Below, in pieces: positions 1 to 5,097 of a DNA stretch of 5,097 nucleotides. This DNA comes from an uncultured Bacteroidales bacterium. GTDB lineage: Bacteria > Bacteroidota > Bacteroidia > Bacteroidales > P3. Each line of letters opens with the position of its first letter. Within the stretch, counting starts at the first letter, position 1. Both the position numbers and the translations under genes were made by a program. The stretch lies in contig CAJOQB010000138.1 of NCBI GenBank assembly GCA_905236405.1, positions 1 to 5,097 of the forward strand, given 5' to 3'. The notes under the pieces were generated by a model. The model saw only the letters and a list, made by a program, of their open reading frames with translations. It was not told the origin of the DNA and ran no database searches.

Positions 1-159
1 CGTGTCACCTACACCAATGTCGAAGGGGGATTAGGGGTCTTTGCCGCCCGACGCACACACTTTTATGGACGCTTCAGGGCTCCCTCTGCACCCACATCAG
101 CCTATGTCAAGAATCTGAAAAGCCTTGGTGTCGGTTTCTATCTCAACAGTGACGACTGA
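1..159 (+). CDS. C-terminal fragment, DUF4249-like surface protein (partial)
   Basis: The first 159 bases are open in frame 1 and end at TGA (157-159), giving the last 52 residues of a protein that begins outside the window. The fragment contains TNVEGGLGVFAA (residues 4-15 of the fragment). This resembles the near-C-terminal NxxGGLGxFga motif that I recall from DUF4249 proteins, Bacteroidota lipoproteins usually encoded next to TonB-dependent receptors. The end, LGVGFYLNSDD, is polar and would suit a soluble or surface-exposed domain. Codon use (many C-ending codons) matches the downstream genes. Because only the tail is visible, the family call rests on a single motif from memory. The reading frame itself is secure: there is no stop before 157, and an A/T-rich gap with a promoter follows. 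No terminator hairpin is evident between its stop and the tig promoter. Confidence 0.5.
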   Translation, partial: RVTYTNVEGGLGVFAARRTHFYGRFRAPSAPTSAYVKNLKSLGVGFYLNSDD

Positions 160-188
160 CCTTTACCCAACAACACAAAGCACATTCT

Positions 189-221
189 TTTGACGCCAAT
201 AGATAATTTTTAGTATTTTTG
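189..221 (+). promoter_or_regulatory. tig promoter (Bacteroidota sigma-ABfr type)
   Basis: A -33 TTTG (189-192) and a -7 TATTTTTG (214-221, matching TAnnTTTG) are separated by 21 bp, the known architecture of the primary-sigma promoter in Bacteroides and relatives. Transcription would begin near 226-229, giving a leader of about 47 nt. That leader is very A/T-rich and lacks a Shine-Dalgarno sequence before the ATG at 275, as is usual in this phylum. The element lies in the 115-bp gap after the upstream partial gene and points at tig, so tig probably starts its own transcript. Confidence 0.75.
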
Positions 222-274
222 CATTTCATTATCAATCGCAGATAAATTAAATATCAATAAAATAAGTTCATAAA

Positions 275-1615
275 ATGAATATCACAAGAGAAAATTTAGA
301 CGATTTGGATCTCCAAATTAAGATTGAACTGAACGAAAACGACTACGCAGAACAAGTTACCAAGCAGTTGAAGAAATATCAGAAACAAGCTGCTGTCCCA
401 GGGTTCCGCAAAGGTATGGCACCTATGGGTCTCATCCGCCGCATGTACGAGCCATCGGTCAAAGCCGACGAAGTACAAGCCCTCATGAGCGAAGCCCTCT
501 TCAAATATCTCGATGACGAAAAGCTCAACACTATCGGAACTCCTCTCGCTGACGACGACAAGACCGGCACCGTCGACTTTGCCGCCCAGAAAAACTTTGC
601 CTTCTACTTCACTGTGGCTCTTCGTCCCGAAGTGAAAATCAACTGGGAGAACATCTCCGTTCCCTTCTATCAAGTGAAAATCACCCCCAAGGAAGCCGAG
701 AAACAGATGAAGACCATCGCCGAACGTTATGGCAAGTTTGAGACTCCCGAGGTGATTTCCGCCGACGATATGGTCTATGGCAAAGCCGTTGAACTGGACA
801 AAGAGGGCAACGTCGCCGAAGGCGGTGTCAGCACCTTTGTCAGCTTCGACCTCAAAGACCTCAAAGACGACGAGAGCCGTAACCTCTTTGTTGGCAAGAA
901 AGCCGAAGAGAAAGTGGTGTTCACCCCCTCCAAGGCTTTCACCGCTGCCGATCTCGAGAAACATTTCCGTCTTGAGACAGCCGCTGCCAAGAAGTTCAAG
1001 AGTGCCGTCGAGTTTACCGTCAGCGGTTGCTCGCACATCACCCCCCACGAAATCAATGACGAACTCTTCAAACTGGCCTTCCCCGGACAGGAAATCAAAG
1101 ACGCTGCCGCTTTCAAGAAAGCCGTTAGCAAGCAGATGGAAGAGAGCTATAACGAACAAGGCGAATGGAAATACGTTGCCGATGTCCGCAAGCAACTCAT
1201 TGACGCTTTCGACGCCTCCATCCCCGAAGCCTTCCTCAAACGCTGGTTCCTCCACTCTGGCAGCGACAAAGAGCTAACCGCCGAGAAGATTGAAGCCGAC
1301 TGGACCGAGAAATATCTTCCCTCCATCAAATGGGAACTCCTTGAAGCCGAACTCGAGAAAATCAAGAAACTCGAACCCACCGAGGACGACATCGTCAACG
1401 AAGTGAAGAACATCCTCCGTCGCAACAACAACGCCGAGAACGAAGACGAGAAAGCCCTCGAAGAATCGGCACGCACCATTGCCAAAGACCGTCAGAACGT
1501 CAGCCAACTCACCGACCGTCTCTACTCCAAGAACATCTTCGCCCTCTTCAACGAGCTGCTCAAGCCCGAAGCCGACAAGCTGACCGTCAAAGAGTTTGGC
1601 GAGAAGTTGAAATAA
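275..1615 (+). CDS. tig: Trigger factor (ribosome-associated chaperone)
   Basis: Trigger factor is the cytosolic chaperone that docks at the ribosomal exit tunnel (protein L23) and shields nascent chains. The 446-residue product has the usual family length. The N-terminal ribosome-binding domain (about 1-120) carries GFRKGMAP at 43-50, the signature loop, with F44-R45-K46 at the same numbering as in E. coli. It ends in a typical FTVALRPEV strand (112-120). The middle region (about 160-253) sits where the FKBP-type PPIase lies, but only a weak echo remains (VGKKAEEKVVF, 206-216). The PGFEDGL-type pocket sequence is absent, so prolyl isomerase activity is doubtful. The C-terminal, Lys/Glu-rich helical part (about 255-446) fits the chaperone arms. 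The start is an ATG behind an A/T-rich leader with its own promoter. The gene ends with tandem in-frame stops, TAA TAG (1613-1618), then a hairpin terminator. Confidence 0.95.
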   Translation: MNITRENLDDLDLQIKIELNENDYAEQVTKQLKKYQKQAAVPGFRKGMAPMGLIRRMYEPSVKADEVQALMSEALFKYLDDEKLNTIGTPLADDDKTGTVDFAAQKNFAFYFTVALRPEVKINWENISVPFYQVKITPKEAEKQMKTIAERYGKFETPEVISADDMVYGKAVELDKEGNVAEGGVSTFVSFDLKDLKDDESRNLFVGKKAEEKVVFTPSKAFTAADLEKHFRLETAAAKKFKSAVEFTVSGCSHITPHEINDELFKLAFPGQEIKDAAAFKKAVSKQMEESYNEQGEWKYVADVRKQLIDAFDASIPEAFLKRWFLHSGSDKELTAEKIEADWTEKYLPSIKWELLEAELEKIKKLEPTEDDIVNEVKNILRRNNNAENEDEKALEESARTIAKDRQNVSQLTDRLYSKNIFALFNELLKPEADKLTVKEFGEKLK

Positions 1616-1632
1616 TAGTAACGACAACTCTC

Positions 1633-1680
1633 AAAGACATCTGCCCTATGCTCATATCTGAGCGGCAGATGTCTTTTTTT
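1633..1680 (+). terminator. Rho-independent terminator of tig
   Basis: A perfect 13-bp inverted repeat, AAAGACATCTGCC (1633-1645) and GGCAGATGTCTTT (1664-1676), runs into a seven-T tract (1674-1680). The 18-nt loop holds a further 5-bp stem, GCTCA (1650-1654) with TGAGC (1659-1663), around a TATC loop. The RNA can therefore form an almost continuous 18-bp hairpin with one CTAT bulge (1646-1649). It begins 17 nt after the tig stop, as expected for its terminator. It also contains the upstream-most in-frame ATG (1648) of the next reading frame, which argues that this ATG is not a real start. Confidence 0.9.
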
Positions 1681-1692
1681 ACACACGACACT

Positions 1693-2865
1693 ATGCACCC
1701 GCGTCATCCCATACCCCTCCTGTTCTGTCTGCTGGCCCTTGTCAGCGTCAGGGCACAGGAACGACCGATACTCGACAATATGTCGTTCTCGGCAGGTATG
1801 GGATACACCCTCTATCGGTATGAAGCAGTCGGAGCGAGCGACGCACCTCTCTCCACCCTCACCATGCAGAACTACCAGATAACGTTTGCCAAGATGATAC
1901 AGCACAGTTGGGGCATGAGGGTGCAGTACCTCCACAACACTGGCACCACCGCCGACAACCATATCCGCACACTCCATCTGGCTCATTTTGATTTTCTTTG
2001 GAGCATCAGCAACACCTTCTTCGGGCCCAATCCCAACCGACGCCACAATCTATATGGCTTCTATGGGCTATCTTTGGCTCGCAGCGTCAGCAACCAGCAC
2101 GGCGGCGACAACGATTTTTCGCTACTGTTCGGCCTTCGCTATGAGGTTCAGCTGAAATATGGCTTCTTTGGGTTTCTCGAAGAAGAGAATCTCCTTTTGC
2201 CGCCCGATTTCGACAGACACAGCCATCTCACATGTCTGCCGTTAGTGAGTGCAGGTCTTGCCTATCGGTTTGTCGACAACCCCTATCGTTATCATCGCAG
2301 CGACTCGCAACAGCCTGGTCACGACTGGTTCTTCTCCACCTCGGTTGGAATCAACTCTTTGCAGTACCGCGGCATCGGTGACATACGCAACCGCATGGGA
2401 CTCGTCACCCCCGCCGTCGAGTTTTCCTTCGGCAAGAATTTCTCCAGCTTTTGGACAGGACGACTGCAATGGTCTGGTTTACAAATACGCAGCAAATACC
2501 ACGCCAGTGCCTTTTTCAACATCCATGCCGACCTGATGCTCAATCTGAGCAATGTCGTGCAGCAAGCCAACAAAGCGCCACGATTCTCCATCTATGGCTA
2601 TGGCGGTGCTGGTTCAGTGCAACGGCAAGACTCCGACAACAGTCAGCAGTTTGCCGTTGTCGTTGGACTTCTCAGCCGATACACCATGGGCTACCACAGC
2701 GACTTCTACATCGATTTCAAATATGCGCTCACCCCGCCCCGTTTCGCCCACGTCTCCTACAACCAAAGTGCCTACACTGTCGGTGTCTTCACCCTCACTA
2801 CAGGCTATGCGTTCAACATCGGGCAGAGCGACTGTCGCAACACCCAGGGCACCCTCGGGTGGTGA
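1693..2865 (+). CDS. Predicted outer-membrane beta-barrel protein with two tandem modules
   Basis: The 390-residue product has a signal peptide (about 1-22: PLLFCLLALVSV core, then RAQ|E cleavage), so it is exported. I start it at ATG 1693. The frame is open from ATG 1648, but 1648 lies inside the tig terminator hairpin, and only the 1693 start puts the hydrophobic core at the N-terminus. The mature part is rich in alternating aromatic/polar strands typical of outer-membrane barrels. It contains two related modules, about 30-193 and 212-375, aligning at an offset of 178-182 residues. HFDFLWSISN (98-107) matches HADLMLNLSN (278-287). R117/Y121/G122/G125 match R297/Y301/G302/G305. LAYRF (189-193) matches GYAFN near 371-375. 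A short linker (194-211) joins them, and a 15-residue polar tail follows the last strand. I recall the N-x-S-N module from Bacteroidota barrel proteins, but no substrate or partner can be inferred. cinA follows 33 nt later and is probably co-transcribed. Confidence 0.75.
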   Translation: MHPRHPIPLLFCLLALVSVRAQERPILDNMSFSAGMGYTLYRYEAVGASDAPLSTLTMQNYQITFAKMIQHSWGMRVQYLHNTGTTADNHIRTLHLAHFDFLWSISNTFFGPNPNRRHNLYGFYGLSLARSVSNQHGGDNDFSLLFGLRYEVQLKYGFFGFLEEENLLLPPDFDRHSHLTCLPLVSAGLAYRFVDNPYRYHRSDSQQPGHDWFFSTSVGINSLQYRGIGDIRNRMGLVTPAVEFSFGKNFSSFWTGRLQWSGLQIRSKYHASAFFNIHADLMLNLSNVVQQANKAPRFSIYGYGGAGSVQRQDSDNSQQFAVVVGLLSRYTMGYHSDFYIDFKYALTPPRFAHVSYNQSAYTVGVFTLTTGYAFNIGQSDCRNTQGTLGW

Positions 2866-2898
2866 CAATCCCCTAATATTCAAAAAACAAAGACAACA

Positions 2899-4173
2899 GT
2901 GAATATCTCTCTCATCAACATCGGCGACGAGTTGCTTATAGGGCAAGTCGTCAACACCAACGCCTCCACCATGTCGCAGCGGCTTACCTCGGCAGGCATG
3001 GAAGTACAGCGTGTCGTCATCATCCCCGACAATGGCGACACCATCCGACAGACCCTTATTGACGAATTGCATCGTTCCGATGCCGTCCTCGTCACTGGTG
3101 GTCTCGGCCCCACCAAGGACGACATCACCAAAAGCACCATCGCCGACCTTTTCCATTCCACATTGGTAGAGAGTCCTGTGGCCTTGGCCACCATCCGCTC
3201 CATTTTCGAGCGACGCCACTACGAGCTCACTCCCCTCAACCGCCAACAAGCGTTGGTGCCCGACTGCTGCACCGTCATCGACAACCAAGTGGGCACCGCC
3301 CCCTGCATGTGGTTCGAAGGCGAAACCATCAACCGTGCACTACATCTTCCCGCCGACACTCGCAAGGTGTTGGTCAGCATGCCTGGCGTGCCCTATGAGA
3401 TGGAGTGGCTTATGGAGCACGACGTTGTCGCCCGACTGCGCCACTATTTCCACACCTCCCATATCATCAGCAAGAACATCGTGGTGCAGGGCATCGGCGA
3501 GTCGTTCCTCAGCGACCTTGTCGAGCCTTGGGAACTGTCGCTCCCTGCCCATCTCCGCCTTGCCTATCTGCCGCAGGCTGGTATGGTGAAACTGCGTCTC
3601 ACCGCACGAGGCGAGAACGCCGATACACTTCGCCACGACATACAGAATGCCGTCGATGGGCTGTATGCACTGGCAGGAAAGTACATTGTCGGCGAAGACT
3701 GCGAGTCCATTCCCGAGGTAGTGGCCTCGATCTTCCGTCGTCGCCGTCTCACACTTGCCACCGCCGAAAGCTGCACAGGAGGCTTTGTCGCCTCGCGGCT
3801 CACCGCCCTCGCAGGATGCAGCGAGTACTACATGGGAGGCGTCGTCTCCTACAGCAACGACGTTAAAGAGAACACATTAGGAGTGAATCATGACACCCTT
3901 CTGACTCATGGTGCCGTCAGCGAGGAGACCGCACGACAGATGGCCGAAGGAGTCCGCACCCGTCTCCATGCCGATTTCGGCACCGCCACCACAGGCATCG
4001 CTGGTCCAGGAGGCGGCACCCCCGACAAGCCTGTGGGCACCGTATGGATTGCCGTCGCAGGACCACAGCGAACCGTCACGCAACTCCTCCAACTGGGCGA
4101 CGACCGTCAACGCACCATCGAACGCACCACCAATGCCCTCCTCAGCCTGCTGGTCAAAGAGGCAACAATGTAG
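2899..4173 (+). CDS. cinA: CinA: nicotinamide-nucleotide amidohydrolase / competence-damage protein
   Basis: Full-length two-domain CinA, 424 residues, the usual length. The N-terminal molybdopterin-binding-like (COG1058) domain has IGDELLIGQVVNTN (8-21) and GGLGPTKDD (67-75). In some homologues it hydrolyses ADP-ribose. The C-terminal PncC-type domain (about 270-420) deamidates nicotinamide mononucleotide to nicotinate mononucleotide in NAD salvage. It shows AESCTGG (289-295, Ser291 the likely nucleophile), YSNDVK (318-323, with conserved Tyr318 and Lys323) and GIAGPGGG...KPVGTVW (366-383). All hallmark residues are present, so both domains look intact. The start is GTG. Upstream in the same frame only 11 sense codons separate it from the TGA of the barrel gene, and none is ATG or TTG; the start also places the conserved IGDELL motif at the usual distance. 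No Shine-Dalgarno sequence is visible. The enzyme is cytosolic, and its link to the barrel protein is probably positional only. Confidence 0.95.
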   Translation: MNISLINIGDELLIGQVVNTNASTMSQRLTSAGMEVQRVVIIPDNGDTIRQTLIDELHRSDAVLVTGGLGPTKDDITKSTIADLFHSTLVESPVALATIRSIFERRHYELTPLNRQQALVPDCCTVIDNQVGTAPCMWFEGETINRALHLPADTRKVLVSMPGVPYEMEWLMEHDVVARLRHYFHTSHIISKNIVVQGIGESFLSDLVEPWELSLPAHLRLAYLPQAGMVKLRLTARGENADTLRHDIQNAVDGLYALAGKYIVGEDCESIPEVVASIFRRRRLTLATAESCTGGFVASRLTALAGCSEYYMGGVVSYSNDVKENTLGVNHDTLLTHGAVSEETARQMAEGVRTRLHADFGTATTGIAGPGGGTPDKPVGTVWIAVAGPQRTVTQLLQLGDDRQRTIERTTNALLSLLVKEATM

Positions 4174-4227
4174 TTTTCTAACACTTGTTTCTATATATAC
4201 TCATACTACACTGATTTTAAACACATT

Positions 4228-4303
4228 CTCCACTAACCCTCCACTATACCAGTGGAGCCCAGTGGAGGATCAGTGGAGGATCAGTGGAGAATCAGTGGAG
4301 ACA
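4228..4303. repeat. Phased short-repeat array, CTCCACT x2 then AGTGGAG x5
   Basis: The 7-mer AGTGGAG occurs five times, at 4251, 4261, 4272, 4283 and 4294, as part of an 11-bp unit CAGTGGAGGAT (two exact copies; spacing 10, 11, 11, 11). Its reverse complement CTCCACT occurs twice just upstream, at 4228 and 4239, also 11 bp apart. The seven copies thus fall on roughly one face of the helix. In RNA the two halves can fold together: ATTCTCCACT (4225-4234) pairs with AGTGGAGAAT (4283-4292), and CCTCCACT (4238-4245) with AGTGGAGG (4272-4279), joined by a 3x3 internal loop. It is either a protein-binding array or a structured 3' UTR element of the cinA transcript. No T-tract follows directly, so it is not itself a canonical terminator. 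Confidence 0.85.
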
Positions 4304-4364
4304 GAGTGAAGAAAAAAGGGTGGTTTTTCATCGTAAAACGGTAAAAAACGGACTCTTGTCACTT

Positions 4365-4413
4365 GGTCACCTTCAACAAAAACACTTTTTTTGAAAGTGA
4401 CCATTCTTTTTTT
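4365..4413 (+). terminator. Probable Rho-independent terminator of the cinA transcript
   Basis: GGTCACCTTCAA (4365-4376) pairs with TTGAAAGTGACC (4391-4402) with one mismatch. Inside, AAAAA (4378-4382) pairs with TTTTT (4386-4390) around a CAC loop, leaving only C4377 bulged. The stem is followed by ATTC and then seven T residues (4407-4413). This fits a factor-independent terminator about 190 nt after the cinA stop. The 3' arm and T-tract coincide with the -33 element and spacer of the next promoter. The A/T pairs at the top of the stem weaken it, and the inverted repeat could instead be an operator. Confidence 0.6.
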
Positions 4414-4422
4414 GTATCTTTG
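4390..4422 (+). promoter_or_regulatory. Glucokinase-gene promoter (Bacteroidota sigma-ABfr type)
   Basis: A -33 TTTG (4390-4393) and a -7 TATCTTTG (4415-4422) are separated by 21 bp, exactly the spacing of the tig promoter in this window. The predicted start of transcription is near 4428-4430, giving a leader of about 90 nt before the ATG at 4518. The -33 element lies within the 3' arm of the upstream terminator hairpin. Confidence 0.78.
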
Positions 4423-4448
4423 AAAACTGTTGTTGCGAGGCAGTTTTC
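4422..4448. promoter_or_regulatory. Inverted repeat at the predicted glucokinase transcription start
   Basis: GAAAACTG (4422-4429) and CAGTTTTC (4441-4448) form a perfect 8-bp inverted repeat with an 11-bp spacer. It straddles the predicted start site. Most of the left arm would lie upstream of +1, so a DNA operator is more likely than an RNA hairpin. No regulator is encoded in the window, and a chance repeat in A/T-rich DNA is possible. Confidence 0.3.
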
Positions 4449-4517
4449 TTACATACTTTTGTTTCACAACAACATAGTATATTTATTATAATAATTAACC
4501 ACAAAAAAAACAGCAAT

Positions 4518-5097
4518 ATGTCCAACACATACGCCATAGGTATCGACATCGGAGGCACCAATACCGACATGGGTCTGGTTCGCGACGACGGCAAGATTGT
4601 CGCCCGCAAAAACATCCCCACCAACCAATATACACAACTGTCGCCCTACATCCACGACATCATGGAGTGCATCACAAGCCTGATGAAGGAGAACAACGTG
4701 GCAACCATCGAGGGCATCGGTATCGGCGCTCCCAACGGCAATTTCTACACAGGATGCGTGGACAACGCTCCCAACCTCACCATCAAAGGTGTGCTCAACT
4801 TTGAAGAGGAGATGCACAAATACATGCAGGTGCCCGTGGTGCTGAGCAACGACGCCAACGCTGCCGCCTACGGCGAACTGGTGTACGGAGGTGCCAAAGG
4901 GATGCAACATTTCATTATGTTCACCCTGGGCACAGGCGTGGGCAGCGGCATTGTGGTGGACGGCAAACTGGTACACGGCTCGACAGGCGGTGCTGGCGAA
5001 CTGGGACACAACATCCTCATCCCCGACGGACGTCCCTGCTCGTGCGGTCGCAAGGGCTGTTTAGAAACCTACACCTCAGCTCGCGGCATCGTGCAGA
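4518..5097 (+). CDS. rokA: ROK-family glucokinase, N-terminal part (runs off the window)
   Basis: The frame opens at ATG 4518 and stays open to the window end, giving 193 complete codons of a protein that in this family is usually around 310-330 residues. Motifs appear in ROK order. The phosphate-binding IGIDIGGTN is at 7-15. IGIGAPNGNFYTG (67-79) is typical of bacterial glucokinases. The catalytic-base segment SNDANAAAYGE (110-120) has Asp112. The second phosphate loop is LGTGVGSGI (137-145). GELGH (160-164) has the sugar-contacting Glu161 and His164. The ROK zinc site is His164, Cys174, Cys176 and Cys181 in CSCGRKGCLE. The enzyme would phosphorylate glucose with ATP at the head of glycolysis in the cytosol. 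The RokA hexokinase of Bacteroides fragilis is broad in substrate, so other hexoses or amino sugars are possible. It has its own promoter, and the leader lacks a Shine-Dalgarno sequence. The absence of an N-terminal helix-turn-helix argues against a ROK repressor. Confidence 0.9.
   Translation, partial: MSNTYAIGIDIGGTNTDMGLVRDDGKIVARKNIPTNQYTQLSPYIHDIMECITSLMKENNVATIEGIGIGAPNGNFYTGCVDNAPNLTIKGVLNFEEEMHKYMQVPVVLSNDANAAAYGELVYGGAKGMQHFIMFTLGTGVGSGIVVDGKLVHGSTGGAGELGHNILIPDGRPCSCGRKGCLETYTSARGIVQ

Larger units (their letters stand above)
4174..4517. other. 344-bp intergenic region between cinA and the glucokinase gene
   Basis: No credible coding sequence lies here; the short open frames are not supported by composition or motifs. 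In order it holds an A/T-rich stretch (4174-4227), the phased 7-mer array (4228-4303), and an A/T-rich spacer with imperfect repeats such as GTAAAACG and GTAAAAAACG (4333-4350). Next come the terminator hairpin overlapping the promoter (4365-4422), an inverted repeat at the predicted transcription start (4422-4448), and an A/T-rich leader without a Shine-Dalgarno sequence up to the ATG at 4518. Confidence 0.8.

Noticed and set aside
296..1255. Long reverse-strand open frame (319 codons) antisense to tig
   Set aside because: It is a codon-bias shadow: tig is rich in GAN/GCC/AAG codons, whose complements lack stops. The translated product is a low-complexity F/G/V/D string with no motif and no promoter.
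1522..2046. Reverse-strand open frame spanning the end of tig and the start of the barrel gene
   Set aside because: It crosses the perfect terminator hairpin and two genes on the opposite strand, and shows no recognisable domain.
2841..2861. GC-rich inverted repeat CACCC...GGGTG at the end of the barrel gene as a terminator
   Set aside because: The stem is only 5 bp, lies inside coding sequence and has no T-tract; the cinA start follows closely, suggesting co-transcription.
2614..3288. Reverse-strand open frame (224 codons) across the barrel gene/cinA junction
   Set aside because: Antisense to two well-supported coding regions, including the conserved CinA motifs; no family resemblance.
4228..4303. 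CRISPR array or plasmid-type iterons
   Set aside because: The units are 11 bp with no spacers and there are no cas genes, so it is not CRISPR. There is no replication gene nearby, and the surrounding genes are chromosomal housekeeping genes, so a replication origin is unsupported.
3908..4309. A + strand frame that overlaps the end of cinA and runs through the repeat array
   Set aside because: It is out of frame with cinA, and its C-terminal part is merely the translated repeat units; no independent start signal or motif.
4311..4349. Weak A/T hairpins (GAAAAA/TTTTTC and GTTTTT/AAAAAC) after the repeat array
   Set aside because: Five to six A-T pairs are expected by chance in such A/T-rich DNA, and the two pairings compete with each other.
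4464..5009. Reverse-strand open frame (181 codons) opposite the glucokinase gene
   Set aside because: The + strand carries all ROK motifs in order in the same DNA; the antisense product is a mirror of that codon usage.

Overview
The window looks like ordinary chromosome from a member of the Bacteroidota, most likely Bacteroidales (Prevotella- or Bacteroides-like). Three things point there. Two upstream regions carry the Bacteroidota sigma-factor promoter pattern TTTG - 21 bp - TAnnTTTG. No convincing Shine-Dalgarno sequence precedes any start, and the leaders are A/T-rich. The proteins also match Bacteroidota lineages: a trigger factor with a degenerate PPIase domain, an outer-membrane barrel with the N-x-S-N type module, and a RokA-like ROK glucokinase. 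Coding DNA is moderately GC-rich with many C-ending codons, while the intergenic DNA is strongly A/T-rich. All genes are on the + strand; I see no credible gene on the - strand, and no tRNA, rRNA, CRISPR array or insertion sequence.

Layout: 1-159 is the 3' end of a gene that resembles the C-terminus of DUF4249-type surface proteins. Position 189-221 is a promoter, followed by tig (trigger factor, 275-1615) and a strong hairpin terminator (1633-1680). Just 12 nt after the terminator comes a gene for a secreted, probably outer-membrane beta-barrel protein of 390 residues (1693-2865). It is built from two tandem copies of one module. After 33 nt, cinA follows with a GTG start (2899-4173).

The 344-bp gap 4174-4517 is the most structured non-coding part. 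It holds an 11-bp-phased array of a 7-mer in both orientations (4228-4303), then a terminator hairpin whose 3' arm and T-tract physically overlap the promoter of the next gene (4365-4422). That gene is a ROK-family glucokinase (4518 onwards), cut by the window end.

The genes do not form an obvious pathway: protein folding at the ribosome (tig), an envelope protein, pyridine-nucleotide salvage (cinA) and hexose phosphorylation (rokA-like). The barrel gene and cinA are probably co-transcribed because of their short spacing; tig and the glucokinase have their own promoters. I find no new multi-gene system here. The items most worth a second look are the phased repeat array, the terminator-promoter overlap, the internally duplicated barrel, and the terminator lying directly against the barrel gene's start.
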